Below, one piece after another: positions 36,263-47,942 of a DNA stretch of 64,000 bases. The translations under genes and the position numbers were made by a program. Within the stretch, counting starts at the first letter, position 1. Each line of letters opens with the position of its first letter. The stretch lies in contig JAUFSD010000018.1 in NCBI GenBank assembly GCA_033030425.1, positions 620,001 to 684,000 on the forward strand, written 5' to 3'. Source of the DNA: Verpa conica. Taxonomy: Eukaryota > Ascomycota > Pezizomycetes > Pezizales > Morchellaceae. A model generated the notes under the pieces. The model worked only from the letters and a program-made list of their open reading frames with translations, was not told the DNA's origin and did no database searches.

Positions 36263-36507
36263 AGTATTCAAGTTTATTACAAAAGAGTATGAACGAGATA
36301 GTTAGTTAAATACTCGCGCTGCCGAGATTTTTTAGAGGGTCAAACCCACTTCTCCGATGTCTGGTCAAGCAAAAATTCGCAGCCGTACTACCTGTATTGG
36401 CAAACGAGGTCAGATTGTTGGCCTAGCCTCTCTTACATCAGCAAAAGTTTTTTCAATCCCAGTGCAACCCGGGACAACTGTGGAACAAGTTACGTAGTAT
36501 CTAGAGA

Positions 36508-36565
36508 CACTACCCAATCCCAAGAGACAAAATGTCTGTCTTTGGGATCTTGGGACTGGGTAGTG
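36508..36565. repeat. 18-bp hairpin in LTR-like sequence
   Basis: CACTACCCAATCCCAAGA (36508-36525) and TCTTGGGACTGGGTAGTG (36548-36565) pair with one mismatch around a 22-nt loop. About 80 bp downstream a TATAAAAATAC box is present, as in LTR promoters, but no paired LTR end could be fixed for 36478-36764. Confidence 0.45.
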
Positions 36566-36764
36566 TTTCTATTTAGTCCCAGCTGTGTCCCAACTGTATC
36601 TCCCACTGTCCCACATATTTCTGGAACTATGTGAGATCTTTTTCTAGTATAAAAATACTTTTGCTGATGTACAGGATTATGTTGCCTTCCTGTCAATGAA
36701 ATCTCTAGAGCTACCAATGTTCCAATCTCTACCTGCTTCAATATTATTAGACTCTCTACATTAC

Positions 36765-36832
36765 TGTTGTAGGCACCTGATAAGGGGAGTATTTCTGGGA
36801 ACTATGAAGACCACTTGTTTGACTATCTAGGT
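36765..36832 (+). mobile_element. LTR, family C, 5' end fragment
   Basis: 68 bp matching the first bases of the family-C LTR (TGTTGTAGGCACCTGATAAG), then cut off just before the family-D repeat. It has the same orientation as the 5' LTR at 37346. Confidence 0.7.
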
Positions 36833-36839
36833 ATTTTGA

Positions 36840-37093
36840 TGTAAAAACCGATCACCTATTGGGGAACAGCAGGCGATAATCACAAGACAAGGCTAGTATC
36901 GAGAGACTAGGAACTCAGGGACAAGGTAGGTATGGTAACAATACAAGTAGTAGTAGTAGTAGTATTTATTTCCCATCTAGACCCAAGGACTATTAGGTAA
37001 GCCATAGAGATGGCGCGCACTAGAGATAAGTTACAAATATGAAGCGACAGGGAAGCTGCCTGACCAGATCAAAACATGTAAGGAAAAACCACA
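36840..37093 (-). mobile_element. LTR-like repeat, family D copy 2
   Basis: Inverse copy of 5877-6133, with ends TGTAAAAACC and GGAAAAACCACA. It lies next to the second LINE ORF1 fragment, as copy 1 did before the inversion at 2.4-3.2 kb. It contains a run of GTA triplets. Confidence 0.5.
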
Positions 37094-37345
37094 AGAGAAA
37101 ATAACCTTGTAACCGAGAAATTTTTAGCAGACTGGCCGCGGTCGTAAAAAGAAATAAAAGAAAATATAAAGACGTAGAGAAAACCCTTAGTCCGTCATGA
37201 CTACCTCGACTTCCTTACCTTTCCTGATGGATAGTTTGGCTTGCGTGGGGCAAGCTGGGTCGTTGGCTTTGTGTCCTGGGTTCTGTGGACAGTTGACACA
37301 CTTGATGGGTAGATGAGTGCACTTGACGCCACCTTTACAGGAGTG
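37094..37345 (-). pseudogene. LINE ORF1 zinc-knuckle fragment, second copy
   Basis: Minus-strand sequence homologous to 2801-3154. It keeps VHRTQDTKPTTQLA-like words in a shifted frame and the same A-rich tail. It is cut at 37345 by the family-C 5' LTR. The pair shows that ORF1 tail and repeat D are an old linked unit present at least twice in the genome. Confidence 0.65.
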
Positions 37346-38580
37346 TGTTGTAGGCACCTGATAAGAGGAGTATTTCTGGGAACCATAAAGGCCACTTGTT
37401 TGACTATCTAGGTAACTAAATCCCTTGTTCGTTTCTTGAGGAACGCAATAGGGGTTTGGGGAGAAGCGCGTGTGAATATTATTGCTGGCGGCTATCTCCT
37501 GCAGGGCGCCCCACTATGCCACCCACCGGGTGCTGGGGGGGCTCCTCAGAGTTGCTGTAAACGCATAGTAAAAACACAAGCTTTGGACCCCAAAAATAAC
37601 CCCTGGAACGTTAGGAAAATTTGTCCGTCCGAACCAAATCCGGAGGGTATATGAGAGGGCATGATTTAGAGCTGACTGGTGAAAGAATCGAGGAAATCGG
37701 ATAAAGACTGACAGAGTTGTGCCCTCCGCCAGTCGGGGCATGTTTCTTAACAAACTAACGGTATGGAGGAAGGCCCCGCTTCCCAGTACTGCTTGCTGAT
37801 TAGTACCAAAGGGCTTTGGTAACTCTCTGCCACGAGGGAACATGCAAGGACGGAACAGATACGGTGGTTAGTACACTTATCGGCCCGTCCGCAGAGTACA
37901 GATTGGTTCACTAACAGCTTTACATGATTGCATTACTCTAGTACACCTTCGGGCTTGACTAGAATAGACGATAGGGCCGGGACAAAGTGCTTGGACTGGT
38001 CGGGATTTGTATAAGTATGGGGGGAATGTATTTGTATTGGCGTTTTGAGTGTGTTGTAAGATTTGTATTGTATAGCGCGATTGCTTGGCAGGTTTTCAGG
38101 GTCTTCGGGGGTTCCCAGGCGTTTGTATCAGGATTTAGAATAAATCCGCGAGCCCAAACCGCGGTATATAAAATAGTCGGCAGATTTGTCTCTTTACCAA
38201 AACATCAACCGGAAGAACGAGTCTTATCAATATATTTGAATCTATCGAACTACCTTTACCTTATAAACTCTATTACAAACATCTTGCTTGTGACTTTCGA
38301 AACTTCAACTGAACCACTTTCCGCTCTATCCAACTAACTCTAGTGAGTCTTGATGATATCGTAGTTCGTAACTCTCTTGTGCGATTTAAAGGAACAACTA
38401 CTACCGTTGACTGAGGAGACCTTGGTAGTGGGTATCTTATACCTTCGAACTGAACTCTAAGCTTGACGGGACGTAGCCTGGACAATTGTATAGGCCAGTT
38501 TTTCACTATATTGATACTCGCAAGTTCACTTGGAGTATCGGAAATCACACTTTCATCAAACCTACTTACCATATTAACAA

Positions 38581-41500
38581 ATGGCTCAACGAAGAATTGG
38601 GGGCACCGCATTCGGTGTACTTGGTGACTGGGCAAAAACCCAGACCCGAGTTGAAGAATTGTGTAACGGGGACACTCCCAGGGGAGTACTGCCGTACCAA
38701 AAAAAAACCAACAACCTCCCTTTCTGACGAGAAGCTTCAGCAGCAAGGCTTAGAACCGCTCGTCAACACGGAAGGTCAACAGTCTCTAGGCTATACAGGT
38801 ATAAGGATTTTTAAGGGTTGCAAACTAAAGACTTTAAAAGGCTCTGCTTCCAGGGGAAGACAAACGTCTTTAGCGAAGAGTATGAGGGTCTCTGAACAAC
38901 GGTTGTTCGTTGACTAGCAAGAATGGTTGTCTTGGGGGAAGGACGGGTTTAAGCTATGAATTTGATTGCGAGCAGGCTGCCAAGAAGCGGGGAACAATTC
39001 CTCCGTGCTTGGAAATCAACGGAGTCTAGAGCGCCCCTAAGAACTAGCGGGGTCGATAGACTAGCGACTAAGAAGCGTTGGTTACTAAAAGCTCTGTAAC
39101 TTTTGCTATAATGGTCCGATTTCAAATCCGATTGCACCTATGGATCCGCAGCACTGTCCCCCATATACTCTCCAAGTTTGGTTCGGTTGGACAAATTTCC
39201 CTGACGGTTTTGGGGTTATTTTTGGGGTCCAAAACTTGTCTTTTTGTTAGGGAATCTGCAACTCAGGGGGGCCCCCTCTGCAAACGACGGGTGGCACAGT
39301 GGGGCGCCTCGCGGGTGTTAGAAAACACAGAGTCCCCTAGGTAGGGTAACCCACTGGTGATTCCTGCCGTTGCTTAGATTCCCTTCCCACGTTCCTAGCC
39401 CAACCTGCGGACGTGGCAGAGAGGTAATCTTGATCCATAAGGACCTTAGGGCGAAGCACAAGGCGTAGCCCCGTATGGTTCGATTCGTGACACCGCCAGG
39501 TTAATTATTATTTTTGCTGGCGGCCCTAACTACTAAGCATAGCTTTGCTCTCGTCTCACGGCTCTCGGCCTTCCATAAGGTTGGCCCTCAGCGAAGCCGT
39601 TGTTATTCCCCCTAGAGGAACAGGAGCTTAACTCTGTTCCTGGAGGCAACTGCTTCAGTCACATTGAACTAGTATCTCCCGTAGCTATAAGCTACAGACG
39701 CATTACTCTGGACTCTGTCGCATACCAACAACGGTGAGCTTTGCTCCGTCCTAGGAGCTCGCCAGCTCGCTTAGGGATCGGGCTATCATCGTAATGACTT
39801 TCCTTAGTATCTATTGACCGGAATAGGATAGCTAGTCCTATCCCTCAAGGGAGATCCTTAGGTGTCTCTATATGGAGAGGTACTTAAGACTAGTCATGAC
39901 GATGGTTAAATCGTCACAAATTGCGGGAGGAAGACGAGGACAGTGTAATGGGAGAAATCGACCAGCTGTCAGCTCCAGGAGGATCTTCAGTGTCCGATGG
40001 GAGTGGAAGGCGCAGAACCCAGCAACCATCCACTCAACAAACACAGTTCCTGGAAATCTTAAACCAGTTCCTCACCACTCATGAAGAAGACTTAAACTTC
40101 ATGAGCGAAAACCAGCGAACACTGTGGGATCAGCTGATACGCACCCACAGCAGACTCAACCAAGGGGAGAAACTCACCCAAAGAGACCTCCAACAGGCTC
40201 AGCAGAGACAGAGCAGCTTGGAGGAAGTCTTCTTGGTGGCACATAATGCCAGAGAGCTGGAAAAACAGGCCATCGAGCAAAATGCTGCCCAGGTGCAACA
40301 GCAGCTACTTAACGCCGAAGCGGAAGTCAACCGCCAGAAGGCAGTCACCCAGGAAGTAATAGCGGAACTCAACCGCCAAAGGGTGGAGGCCGAAGAACTA
40401 AGGAAGGCCCACCGCCAGGAAATAGAGGAGCTAAGGAGCCGGTTGTCTCAATACTCCCAATCCAGGCGCGGGGAACCTAGCGGCGTTAGGCAAAAAACAC
40501 CCAGGAGCAACATGCCCGAGGTCGAAAACTTTGTCGAAGGGGTATTGGCGGCAGGACAGGAAGAAGTCCTCAATAACCAGGAGGCGCAGCGACAAGCCCC
40601 TCCACCAATTCCCCCGAGACCAGACGTGGGAGGAGGCGGCAACATGCTGCCCCCATGAGGACCTAGGATGGTAGGAACCGGCCATCCAGGTAGCAGCGAT
40701 TCCAGCAGTGACAAAGACAGAAGCCCATCTCCTCCACCTAGGAAGAACCTTAAGTTCAGGCGTCCCCTCCGGGAAGGAACCCCTTTCTCCACAGTAAGCC
40801 AGTCGGAAGCCCATAATTCCGAAGCCCGCAAACCTGAGGACTTCGAGAATAAAAAGGATTAGAACATCCGACATTGGCTACTCGACTGTGAGAACTACTT
40901 CATCCAGAGAGCAAAAAACTTTCCTGCCGATAAGAATAAAATTATATTTGCAGGAAGTTATATGAAGGGAGTTCCTAAAGAATGGTTCGTGGGTTATATG
41001 ACCTACAAAACCACCGGAGAAGACGGGCCAGATTACCTGACGTGGAAGCGTTTCCGTCAGGAAGTCATCAAGAAATTCCTAGGGTCCAACGAGGCGATGG
41101 AAGCGGCACAAAAATGGGGAAGTGGGAGTATAAGAACAGTATCTCTGATTATATCATGCATATGCAACTCTTGAACAGGAAAGCCCGGATGTCTGGCCCT
41201 AGCTTGAGAATAGCCTTTCTCACTGGCCTCCCAGCGGCAATCAGGGATAGATTCTCCATGTTCCCCGTTACCGAAGACGATGACGACTTTGTTACCAACC
41301 TAGAAGCCGCGGGCAAAAGACACGAGGAGACTCTGGAGATGGAGCGTTTGCTCTCTCGAGTCCCAGGTGCCCGGAGCGAACAATCGGCGCAACGCCACTC
41401 TAGGTTCAAGGCGAAGCAAGCAAAGGGAGAGGAGAAGCAAGCAAAGGGAGAGGAGAAGAAGGAAAAACCAGCGAGCACGGAGAAAAAGGATGACAAGTCC

Positions 41501-41874
41501 GCCTCTCCAGCAAAGAAAACTTACTCTCGAAAGCACTTCAATTTCGCGGAAGCAACCAAAGGCGTCCCACGGGATGTCATGGCTAGATGTGAAAAAGAAG
41601 ATACCTGCCGACGATGTGGCAAGAAGGGGCATGTCTGGGGCTATTGTGGTTCAGATATTAACACCAGTGCAGCTGTCTCAGCCTTCACCTTTACCAAGCG
41701 TCTGAGAGAGGAGGAGGAGGAATCCCCAGAAGAGCCTCCCAGACCTCGCAAGCAACGTCATCGGGCCAAGGCAAAGGCCGCCGCAGCTGCTGCTAGGATG
41801 GACAACGAAGGAGATACCCAGATGGTGTTCGATAACGCAGGCACATCTGAGGAGGATTTTTGGAAGGGCGTCTA
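38581..41874 (+). pseudogene. Chromovirus gag, interrupted
   Basis: Starts at ATG 38581, reads into the LTR-B insertion after residue 27, and resumes in the same frame at 39924. It has a long coiled-coil rich in Gln, Glu and Arg (about 40100-40450), a capsid-like part (YFIQRAKNFPADKNKIIFAG and following), a basic Lys/Glu run, and one zinc knuckle CRRCGKKGHVWGYC. In-frame stops are a TGA at 40656-40658 and a TAG at 40860-40862. A one-base frameshift lies near 41114. The product would package element RNA if whole. Confidence 0.8.
38662..39918 (+). mobile_element. Solo LTR, family B copy 2, nested in gag
   Basis: 1257 bp, TGTAACGGGG to ATCGTCACA, with AATTG at 38657-38661 and again at 39919-39923. 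Removing it and one AATTG restores an open gag frame, so this event is younger than the chromovirus insertion. It also carries the box A/box B module. Confidence 0.9.
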
Positions 41875-42564
41875 GACTCCCCAGGTCTAGATTTGCCCCA
41901 AATTGCAACACTTTCACTGGGAGAAAAACTCAAAAACAGTTCTAAAAGAAAAAGACCGGAGGAGGAGGAATCCACCCCAAAGAAAGAACAAGCGACGGAG
42001 CCAGTACAAGGAGCACGTCCTATTGCCACCTTTGAATTTTGTTTTGCTAATTGTATAAAACACTGTAAAGTATTGTTGGATACCGGAGCCACAGGGCCGG
42101 TTTTGAGTTCGCGTTTTGTTTCCTTACATAATGTCCCAAAAGTGGAAAGAAACATCCCCGCCCGAATAATGGGATTCGATGGAAAAATAGCATCGGGCGC
42201 GGGACACGCCTTTACATTACCTATACTAATGATAGAAGGCATGCACCAATCTGAAATATCCTTCGAGATTGCAGATACCCCGGCAGACTTTGATGCAATT
42301 CTACCAGCCTGGTGGATACAACAACATAATCTAGTGCTCCATTCTAACGGAAGACTTGAGTTCCGTGGTAAGAATTGCCTCCATGCTTGTACCGCTAATA
42401 AGCCGGTGGTAGTCTATGACGAGAGTGTGGCAGAGGATCCCGAAGCCCAATCAATCGGAGCAGTTAGCCGTGAGTTAACCGAAAGGGAACAGCTGGAAGG
42501 CCTAATACCTAAGGAATACCATGAGCTACTAGACGCTGCTTTTACCGTCAAAAAGCCGATTTAG
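41860..42564 (+). pseudogene. Chromovirus protease region
   Basis: An aspartic protease core with LLDTGATGPVLSSRFV (active-site DTG) at about 42074-42120 and ILPAWWIQQHN further on. A frameshift near 42555 separates it from the RT. Upstream it overlaps the end of gag in another frame, as is common in gypsy elements. Confidence 0.75.
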
Positions 42565-42624
42565 CTTGCCCCTCACCGCTTCATATGACCATGCCATAGA
42601 CCTGGATCCAACCGCAAAGCCTAC

Positions 42625-45501
42625 TTGGGTCCAGTGTACAATCTATCAGCATTGGAATTGGGTGTGTTGAAGGAGTACTTGGAAAAAATGATATGGCTAG
42701 GTAAGATCCGCCCCAGCAAGTTGCCTTACGGCGCACCTATATTATTTGTCAAGAAAAAGGACGGTAGCTTGCGACTTTGCATCGACTACCGAGGGCTTAA
42801 CAGGATAACTATCAAAAATAAGTATCCTTTGCCTCTCATGGACGAGCTCAGAGATCGAGTATCCGGCTCTACCATTTTTTCAAAGATAGACCTGAAGGAG
42901 GGGTACAACCTCGTCAGGATCAAACAAGGGGACAAAGAGAAGACAGCTTTCAGGACCCGCTACGGACATTACGAGTACTTAGTAATGCCGTTTGGCATGG
43001 TGAACGCACCAGCAACATTCCAGAACATGATGAACGACATCTTCAGAGAATACTTGGACCAAGGTATAGTAGTCTATCTCGATGATATCCTAATCTATAG
43101 CAAAACAGCAGAGGAACACATCCGATTAGTCAAAATTGTTCTCCAGAAACTAAGGGAAAACAACCTGGTTGCCAACCCTAAAAAGTCCTTTTTCAACCAG
43201 CAGAGAATCGAGTTCCTCGGCTATATGCTAGGTCCCGAAGGTGTCTCCATGGCAAACGACAAAATCACGTCAATTCTGGAATGGCGAGCTCCACAGAGCG
43301 TAAAAGATGTGCAAGCTTTCATGGGGTTCGCCAACTTTTATAGAAGATTCATTCATAACTTCTCAGGGGTCTGTAAACCTATAACCAATTGTACCAGACA
43401 AGATAACGCTAAGAACTTCACATGGTCGCACGAGGCACAAGAGGCGTTCGATAAGCTCAAAAACCTCTTCACCTCAGCCCCTATTCTAGCTCACTTCGAC
43501 CCTGATCGCCAGACGTACGTGGAAACGGACGCCAGCGACTTTGCGATCGCAGCCATCCTGTCCCAAGAAATCGACACTAAGTTACACCCTGTCGCTTTCT
43601 ATTCACGAAAGCTAGTCCCAGCGGAAGTCAATTACGACGTTTGGGACAAGGAAATGTTAGCTATAGTGGTAGCATTCAAGCAGTGGAGGCAATACCTCGA
43701 AGGCGCTAGGTACATGGTGGTCGTTCACACCGATCACCGTAACCTAGAGTACTTCTCTACCACTAAGCAACTCACGAGGCGACAGGCTCGATGGGCGGAG
43801 AACCTTGCCGAGTTCAATTTTAAAATCATTTATCGACCCGGAACAAAAAACGGAAAGGCTGATGCACTATCAAGGCGTTCGGAGTACCGGCTGGAAGGGG
43901 GGGGCACCACTGATAAACAACCCGTGGAAATGTTCTTCAAATCTGGACAGCTCGAGTTAGAACCCGGAGAAGTGGAATTGGTAACGTCAGCCTCGCTTGC
44001 TGCCATGGAAATTGTCAACTGGGACAAGGAGTTTTTAGGAAAAGTACGGCAGGCAGGGTTGGGAGACCCGAAATGGGTAGGAATTAAGGAGAAGGTTCTC
44101 AGGAAGGAGTCAGGAGCAGCGAAGGAATTCTCAGTGCACGACAACCTGGTATATTTCCAAAACAGACTTTATATACCAGCAAGCGACGCCCTCAAAATCG
44201 AGATCGCAGAGGCAGAACACAACTCTAAAGTTGCAGGACATTTTGGCCAGGATAAAACACTAGAACTAATCTCACGAAACTTCTACTGGCCTAACCTAGA
44301 TCACTGGGTAGACGATTACATCCGTTCCTGCGACCACTGCCAACGCAACAAGCCAAGCCGACACAGGAAATACGGTAAATTGTTGCCTCTTGAAACACCA
44401 CACTGTCCATGGGAATCCGTGTCTATGGATTTCATTACGCAGTTAACTTTGTCTGAAGGAATGACACAGATATGGGTCGTCGTGGACAGGTTCACAAAGA
44501 TGTCGCACTTTATTCCTCTGAAAGAATCAGCTACAGCTCAGGACCTAGCCAAAACCTTCCTGAGCCAAATTTGGCGCTATCATGGCTTACCTCTCAGCAT
44601 CGTCTCCGACAGAGACACTAAGTTTACTTCCAGCTTCTGGGGATCGCTGATGTCTCTCCTCGATGTGAAAACTCGGATGAGCACAGCGTTCCACCCTCAA
44701 ACAGACGGACAAACAGAATGGGTCAACCAAGTACTAGAACACTACAATCGTTCATTCTGTAATTACGAACAGAACGATTGGGTCGAATTGCTTCCACTAG
44801 CTGAGTACGCATATAATAACTCAGCTACAACAACTACGAAGCAAACCCCTTTCTACACGAGCTATGGTTACCACCCGAGAACCAACTGGCCAACTCAAGT
44901 GGAAGTCAAAAATCCGGCTAGTGAACTGTACGCTCACTATGTCCGAGGCATCCACGACAAGGCTAGCAACCGTCTGAAGGAAACCAGAGAACGCATGGGG
45001 AAGTACTTCGACCAGAAACGCATGGACCCTCCAAGTTTTAAAATAGGAGACCGCGTTATGGTCAACGCTGTCAACATTAAAAGTCGCCGAAGTACCAAAA
45101 AACTGGACCATAAAAAGCTAGGGCCTTTCAGAATTGCTAAGTTAGTGGGAACTCGGGCGTGCCAGCTGGATTTGCCTCCTCAGGTCAAGATACATAACTT
45201 CTTCCACGTAGAGCTCCTCAAGCCCTACCGCCTGAGCAAGATCCACGGACGCCAGCAGAGACCACCAACTCCTGACGAAGTAGATGAGTATGGGGAGGCT
45301 GTTTACAACGTGGAAAAAATTATTGCATCCTGTTGCAACAACGCCAGAGAAGTGGAATACTTGGTGAAATGGCTGGGATATCCGATGGGCGACTGCTCGT
45401 ATCAAGTTTTAGACGCTATGGACAAACCGGTCCAAGAGCTAGTACACGATTTCCATCGTCGAAACCCAAGAGCTGTGAAGGACCACCGCCTGAGACTGTA
45501 G
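42625..45501 (+). CDS. Chromovirus pol: RT, RNase H, integrase, chromodomain
   Basis: One open frame of 958 codons. The RT palm motif YLDDILIYS lies near residue 152. RNase H follows with VETDASDFAIAAIL and HTDHRNLEYF. The integrase zinc finger (H...H...CDHCQRNK) is near 530-580. The catalytic D, D and E are in MDFITQL (about 601), SDRDTKFT (about 662) and DGQTEWVN (about 696). The last 60 residues form a chromodomain (VYNVEKIIA, VEYLVKWLGY), which guides insertion to heterochromatin. Only the link to gag-protease is damaged, so this is the best-kept part of the element. Confidence 0.9.
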   Translation: MGPVYNLSALELGVLKEYLEKMIWLGKIRPSKLPYGAPILFVKKKDGSLRLCIDYRGLNRITIKNKYPLPLMDELRDRVSGSTIFSKIDLKEGYNLVRIKQGDKEKTAFRTRYGHYEYLVMPFGMVNAPATFQNMMNDIFREYLDQGIVVYLDDILIYSKTAEEHIRLVKIVLQKLRENNLVANPKKSFFNQQRIEFLGYMLGPEGVSMANDKITSILEWRAPQSVKDVQAFMGFANFYRRFIHNFSGVCKPITNCTRQDNAKNFTWSHEAQEAFDKLKNLFTSAPILAHFDPDRQTYVETDASDFAIAAILSQEIDTKLHPVAFYSRKLVPAEVNYDVWDKEMLAIVVAFKQWRQYLEGARYMVVVHTDHRNLEYFSTTKQLTRRQARWAENLAEFNFKIIYRPGTKNGKADALSRRSEYRLEGGGTTDKQPVEMFFKSGQLELEPGEVELVTSASLAAMEIVNWDKEFLGKVRQAGLGDPKWVGIKEKVLRKESGAAKEFSVHDNLVYFQNRLYIPASDALKIEIAEAEHNSKVAGHFGQDKTLELISRNFYWPNLDHWVDDYIRSCDHCQRNKPSRHRKYGKLLPLETPHCPWESVSMDFITQLTLSEGMTQIWVVVDRFTKMSHFIPLKESATAQDLAKTFLSQIWRYHGLPLSIVSDRDTKFTSSFWGSLMSLLDVKTRMSTAFHPQTDGQTEWVNQVLEHYNRSFCNYEQNDWVELLPLAEYAYNNSATTTTKQTPFYTSYGYHPRTNWPTQVEVKNPASELYAHYVRGIHDKASNRLKETRERMGKYFDQKRMDPPSFKIGDRVMVNAVNIKSRRSTKKLDHKKLGPFRIAKLVGTRACQLDLPPQVKIHNFFHVELLKPYRLSKIHGRQQRPPTPDEVDEYGEAVYNVEKIIASCCNNAREVEYLVKWLGYPMGDCSYQVLDAMDKPVQELVHDFHRRNPRAVKDHRLRL

Positions 45502-45740
45502 AGGTACTCAACAAGAGCCAAGTCCTTCCTACGACAGACACCACGGTGATATGTCAGAGGTTTACTGGAGCCACAGTCTGTCAGAAGAAGTGTTTTCGGG
45601 CCGCAAACACCCTGAGAGGGGGGCAGTAGTTGTAGACACCTGATAAGAGGAGTATTTCTGGGAGCCGTGAAGACCACTTGTTTGACTATCTAGGTAACTT
45701 AATCCCTTGTTTGCTTCTTGAGAAACGTAACAGGGTTGTG

Positions 45741-47942
45741 ATAGTACAGCGGTATGTGGTTGCACCATGCCTACTGGAGGTCACGTGTTTGATTCCTATG
45801 GAAAGCATTATCGCTTAGTACCTGAATCGACACTGTACCCCAGTAGTGTAGTTGCTAGCACATGTTGCTGTTTTCGGCGTTAGTTAAACCTAATAAAAAT
45901 CGTGTGGGAGGATGAGTAGGTACTGTGAAACACAAACTATGCTCCATTTGTAGTTTATTTCCTCTTTAGGTTCACAATCAGTTTTAGTGTGTTGTGTCTA
46001 TGTTACGTACTATTATATAGTAGGTATACCTATTGCATTGCTATATATACTGGTACGATTACTGTTATACAGTTGATTCAATATATACCCACTAAGAGCA
46101 AACAATACAATTAGAATAGAAGCCTAACTTACAATATTCTAATACTCTTTATCAATAGTAGACTCTACATTCATTCTAAAACTACATCTATCAGCTATAC
46201 TCCCTATTCTATACCGTCAAAATGAGACTCCCGATACAATCACATAAGAGTTCATCAGCAAACCTGCAATCGTGTCATGACGCAATTGGTGTAGCAACTG
46301 TTGCATCACAGGAAGTCACCTGCGTTACCAGCATCCCTAGCACCCCAAGCGTCACCAGTACTACTGCTAGCGCCTGAAGCGCCCTGCAATAGTTATCAGT
46401 ACTGCTGCCAGCGCCAGGAGCACCCTGCAAAAGGCTTTGGGAACCGTACTAAAAAATTCTTGTTTCTTGTGAGAGAACTATTGTTCACTCTTACCCGCAG
46501 GTTACTAGTCTTTATTAACCATCGTTCTCTTTAGAAAAACAAGCGAGGTTTTGGAGGCGCGTTCCGCCAACCCTAACCCTGCTTGGATACACCTAACCCT
46601 GCTTGGATACCCCTAACCCCTACCCCTATTCCTCCAGGGACTTTGCCAAAATTCTCTAAGTCCCTGAACACACCACACCACACCCATCTCATCGCACCAC
46701 ACCACGCCTACCCCCTACCCCCTACCCCCTACCCCCTACCCTATTTCTCTATTGCTATTTGATCAGTAAAAGCTAACTTATATGCAGGCTGTCTCGTCTC
46801 CTTTCACTCGTGTTATGACGCGTTCTACCGACGCGTCGTGCCAGCAGCAGGACCCTCGAGACCCCCCCCCCAGGTGACAGCAGCAGGACCTCCTAAGCAG
46901 CAGCAGCAAGACCCTAGAGACCCCTCCCAGGCGACAGCAGCAGGACCTCCTAAGCAGCAGCAGGAGGACCCCCTAAGCGACAGCAGGAGGACCCCCTAAG
47001 CCACAGCAGGAAGACCCCCTAAGCGACAGCAGCAAGACCTCCTAAGCGACAGTAGCAGGACCCTCGAGACTCTCCAGGCGACAGCAGCAAGACCTCCTAA
47101 GCAGCAGCAGCAGGACCTTTCAAGTGACAGCAGCAGGATCCTCGAGACCGTTAGGGTGACAAGCAGGTGCTGAGGACAAGCAAATTAGGGATATTTTGTA
47201 CATATTAGATAGCATATAATAAAATAATTGAGAACCATACTAGTACTTCTGTGATGTGACCGTGACAAGAGCGTGACAGTATCAAGCAGCACCAGAGAAC
47301 CTCAGGAAGTCTACCAGAAAGCGTCAGAGGCATCAAGAGCCTTTGGTGTTGCGTCAGGAGCCTCTGACGCCTTTAGCGGAGCATCAGGAGCCCCTGACGC
47401 TTCACAGTAGCGTCATATTCGGCCAATTGCCGAATGTGGCATCCCTAGCGTCCTGTGCTACAGTTGCTCCTGACGCAATCTTGCAGGTTTGCTGATGTTG
47501 ATAATAACCCTAACCCTATCAGAGTCTCTAACAACAATGAATGACGTATATAAAGTAATTACATACATATATTTCAAATGAATAGTCTAAAACCTGTTTT
47601 TCATGAACGCCAGTATAACATGGAGTTCTTTTTATAGTAGCTATGAGATCATACATTGTAATGAATTGTTGGTGGCGTTGAAACTATACCAAATACTGAT
47701 TGTAATGACGTAGATACTTACACCTAGGGATTGTATACAGCAGACATGATTAGACACAGTTTTATCTATTTTAAGTATATGCTTTAAGGTTTTTCTCCAC
47801 TATTAAACTTCCCTGATCTCCCGTCTGCTCCTGATCTCTTTACTATCCCACATCAACTTCAATTCTTCTAATTCTCTCAACGAAACCTCTATTCTCCCTT
47901 TTTTCAGTATATCTATGCAATATTGGTACGTATATTTCCACT
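45741..47942. repeat. Repeat-rich spacer: telomere-like tracts, minisatellite, GCGTCA palindromes
   Basis: No gene seen. CCTAACCCT-type words occur at 46569-46620 with spacer GCTTGGATAC, then CCTACCCC repeats at 46707-46741, and TAACCCTAACCCT at 47505-47517. A minisatellite of about 25-35 bp units (CAGCAGCAGGACCTCCTAAG) covers about 46850-47165. Around 47270-47480 there are repeated GCGTCAGGAG / CTCCTGACGC words, one as the palindrome-like GCGTCAGGAGCCTCTGACGC. Similar words recur near 46270-46430. Confidence 0.65.

Larger units (their letters stand above)
37346..45740 (+). mobile_element. Ty3/gypsy chromovirus, decayed, with nested solo LTR
   Basis: The 5' LTR (37346-38505, 1160 bp, TGTTGTAGGCACC to GGCCAGTTTTTCA) is followed by gag, protease, RT-RNase H, integrase and chromodomain. 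GAGAGGGGGGCAG at about 45614-45626 looks like the polypurine tract, and then 110 bp of a 3' LTR (about 45629-45740) that is cut short. A family-B solo LTR splits gag. Several stops and frameshifts mean the element can no longer move. Its LTR family has relatives at 36765, 53350 and 60757. Confidence 0.88.
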
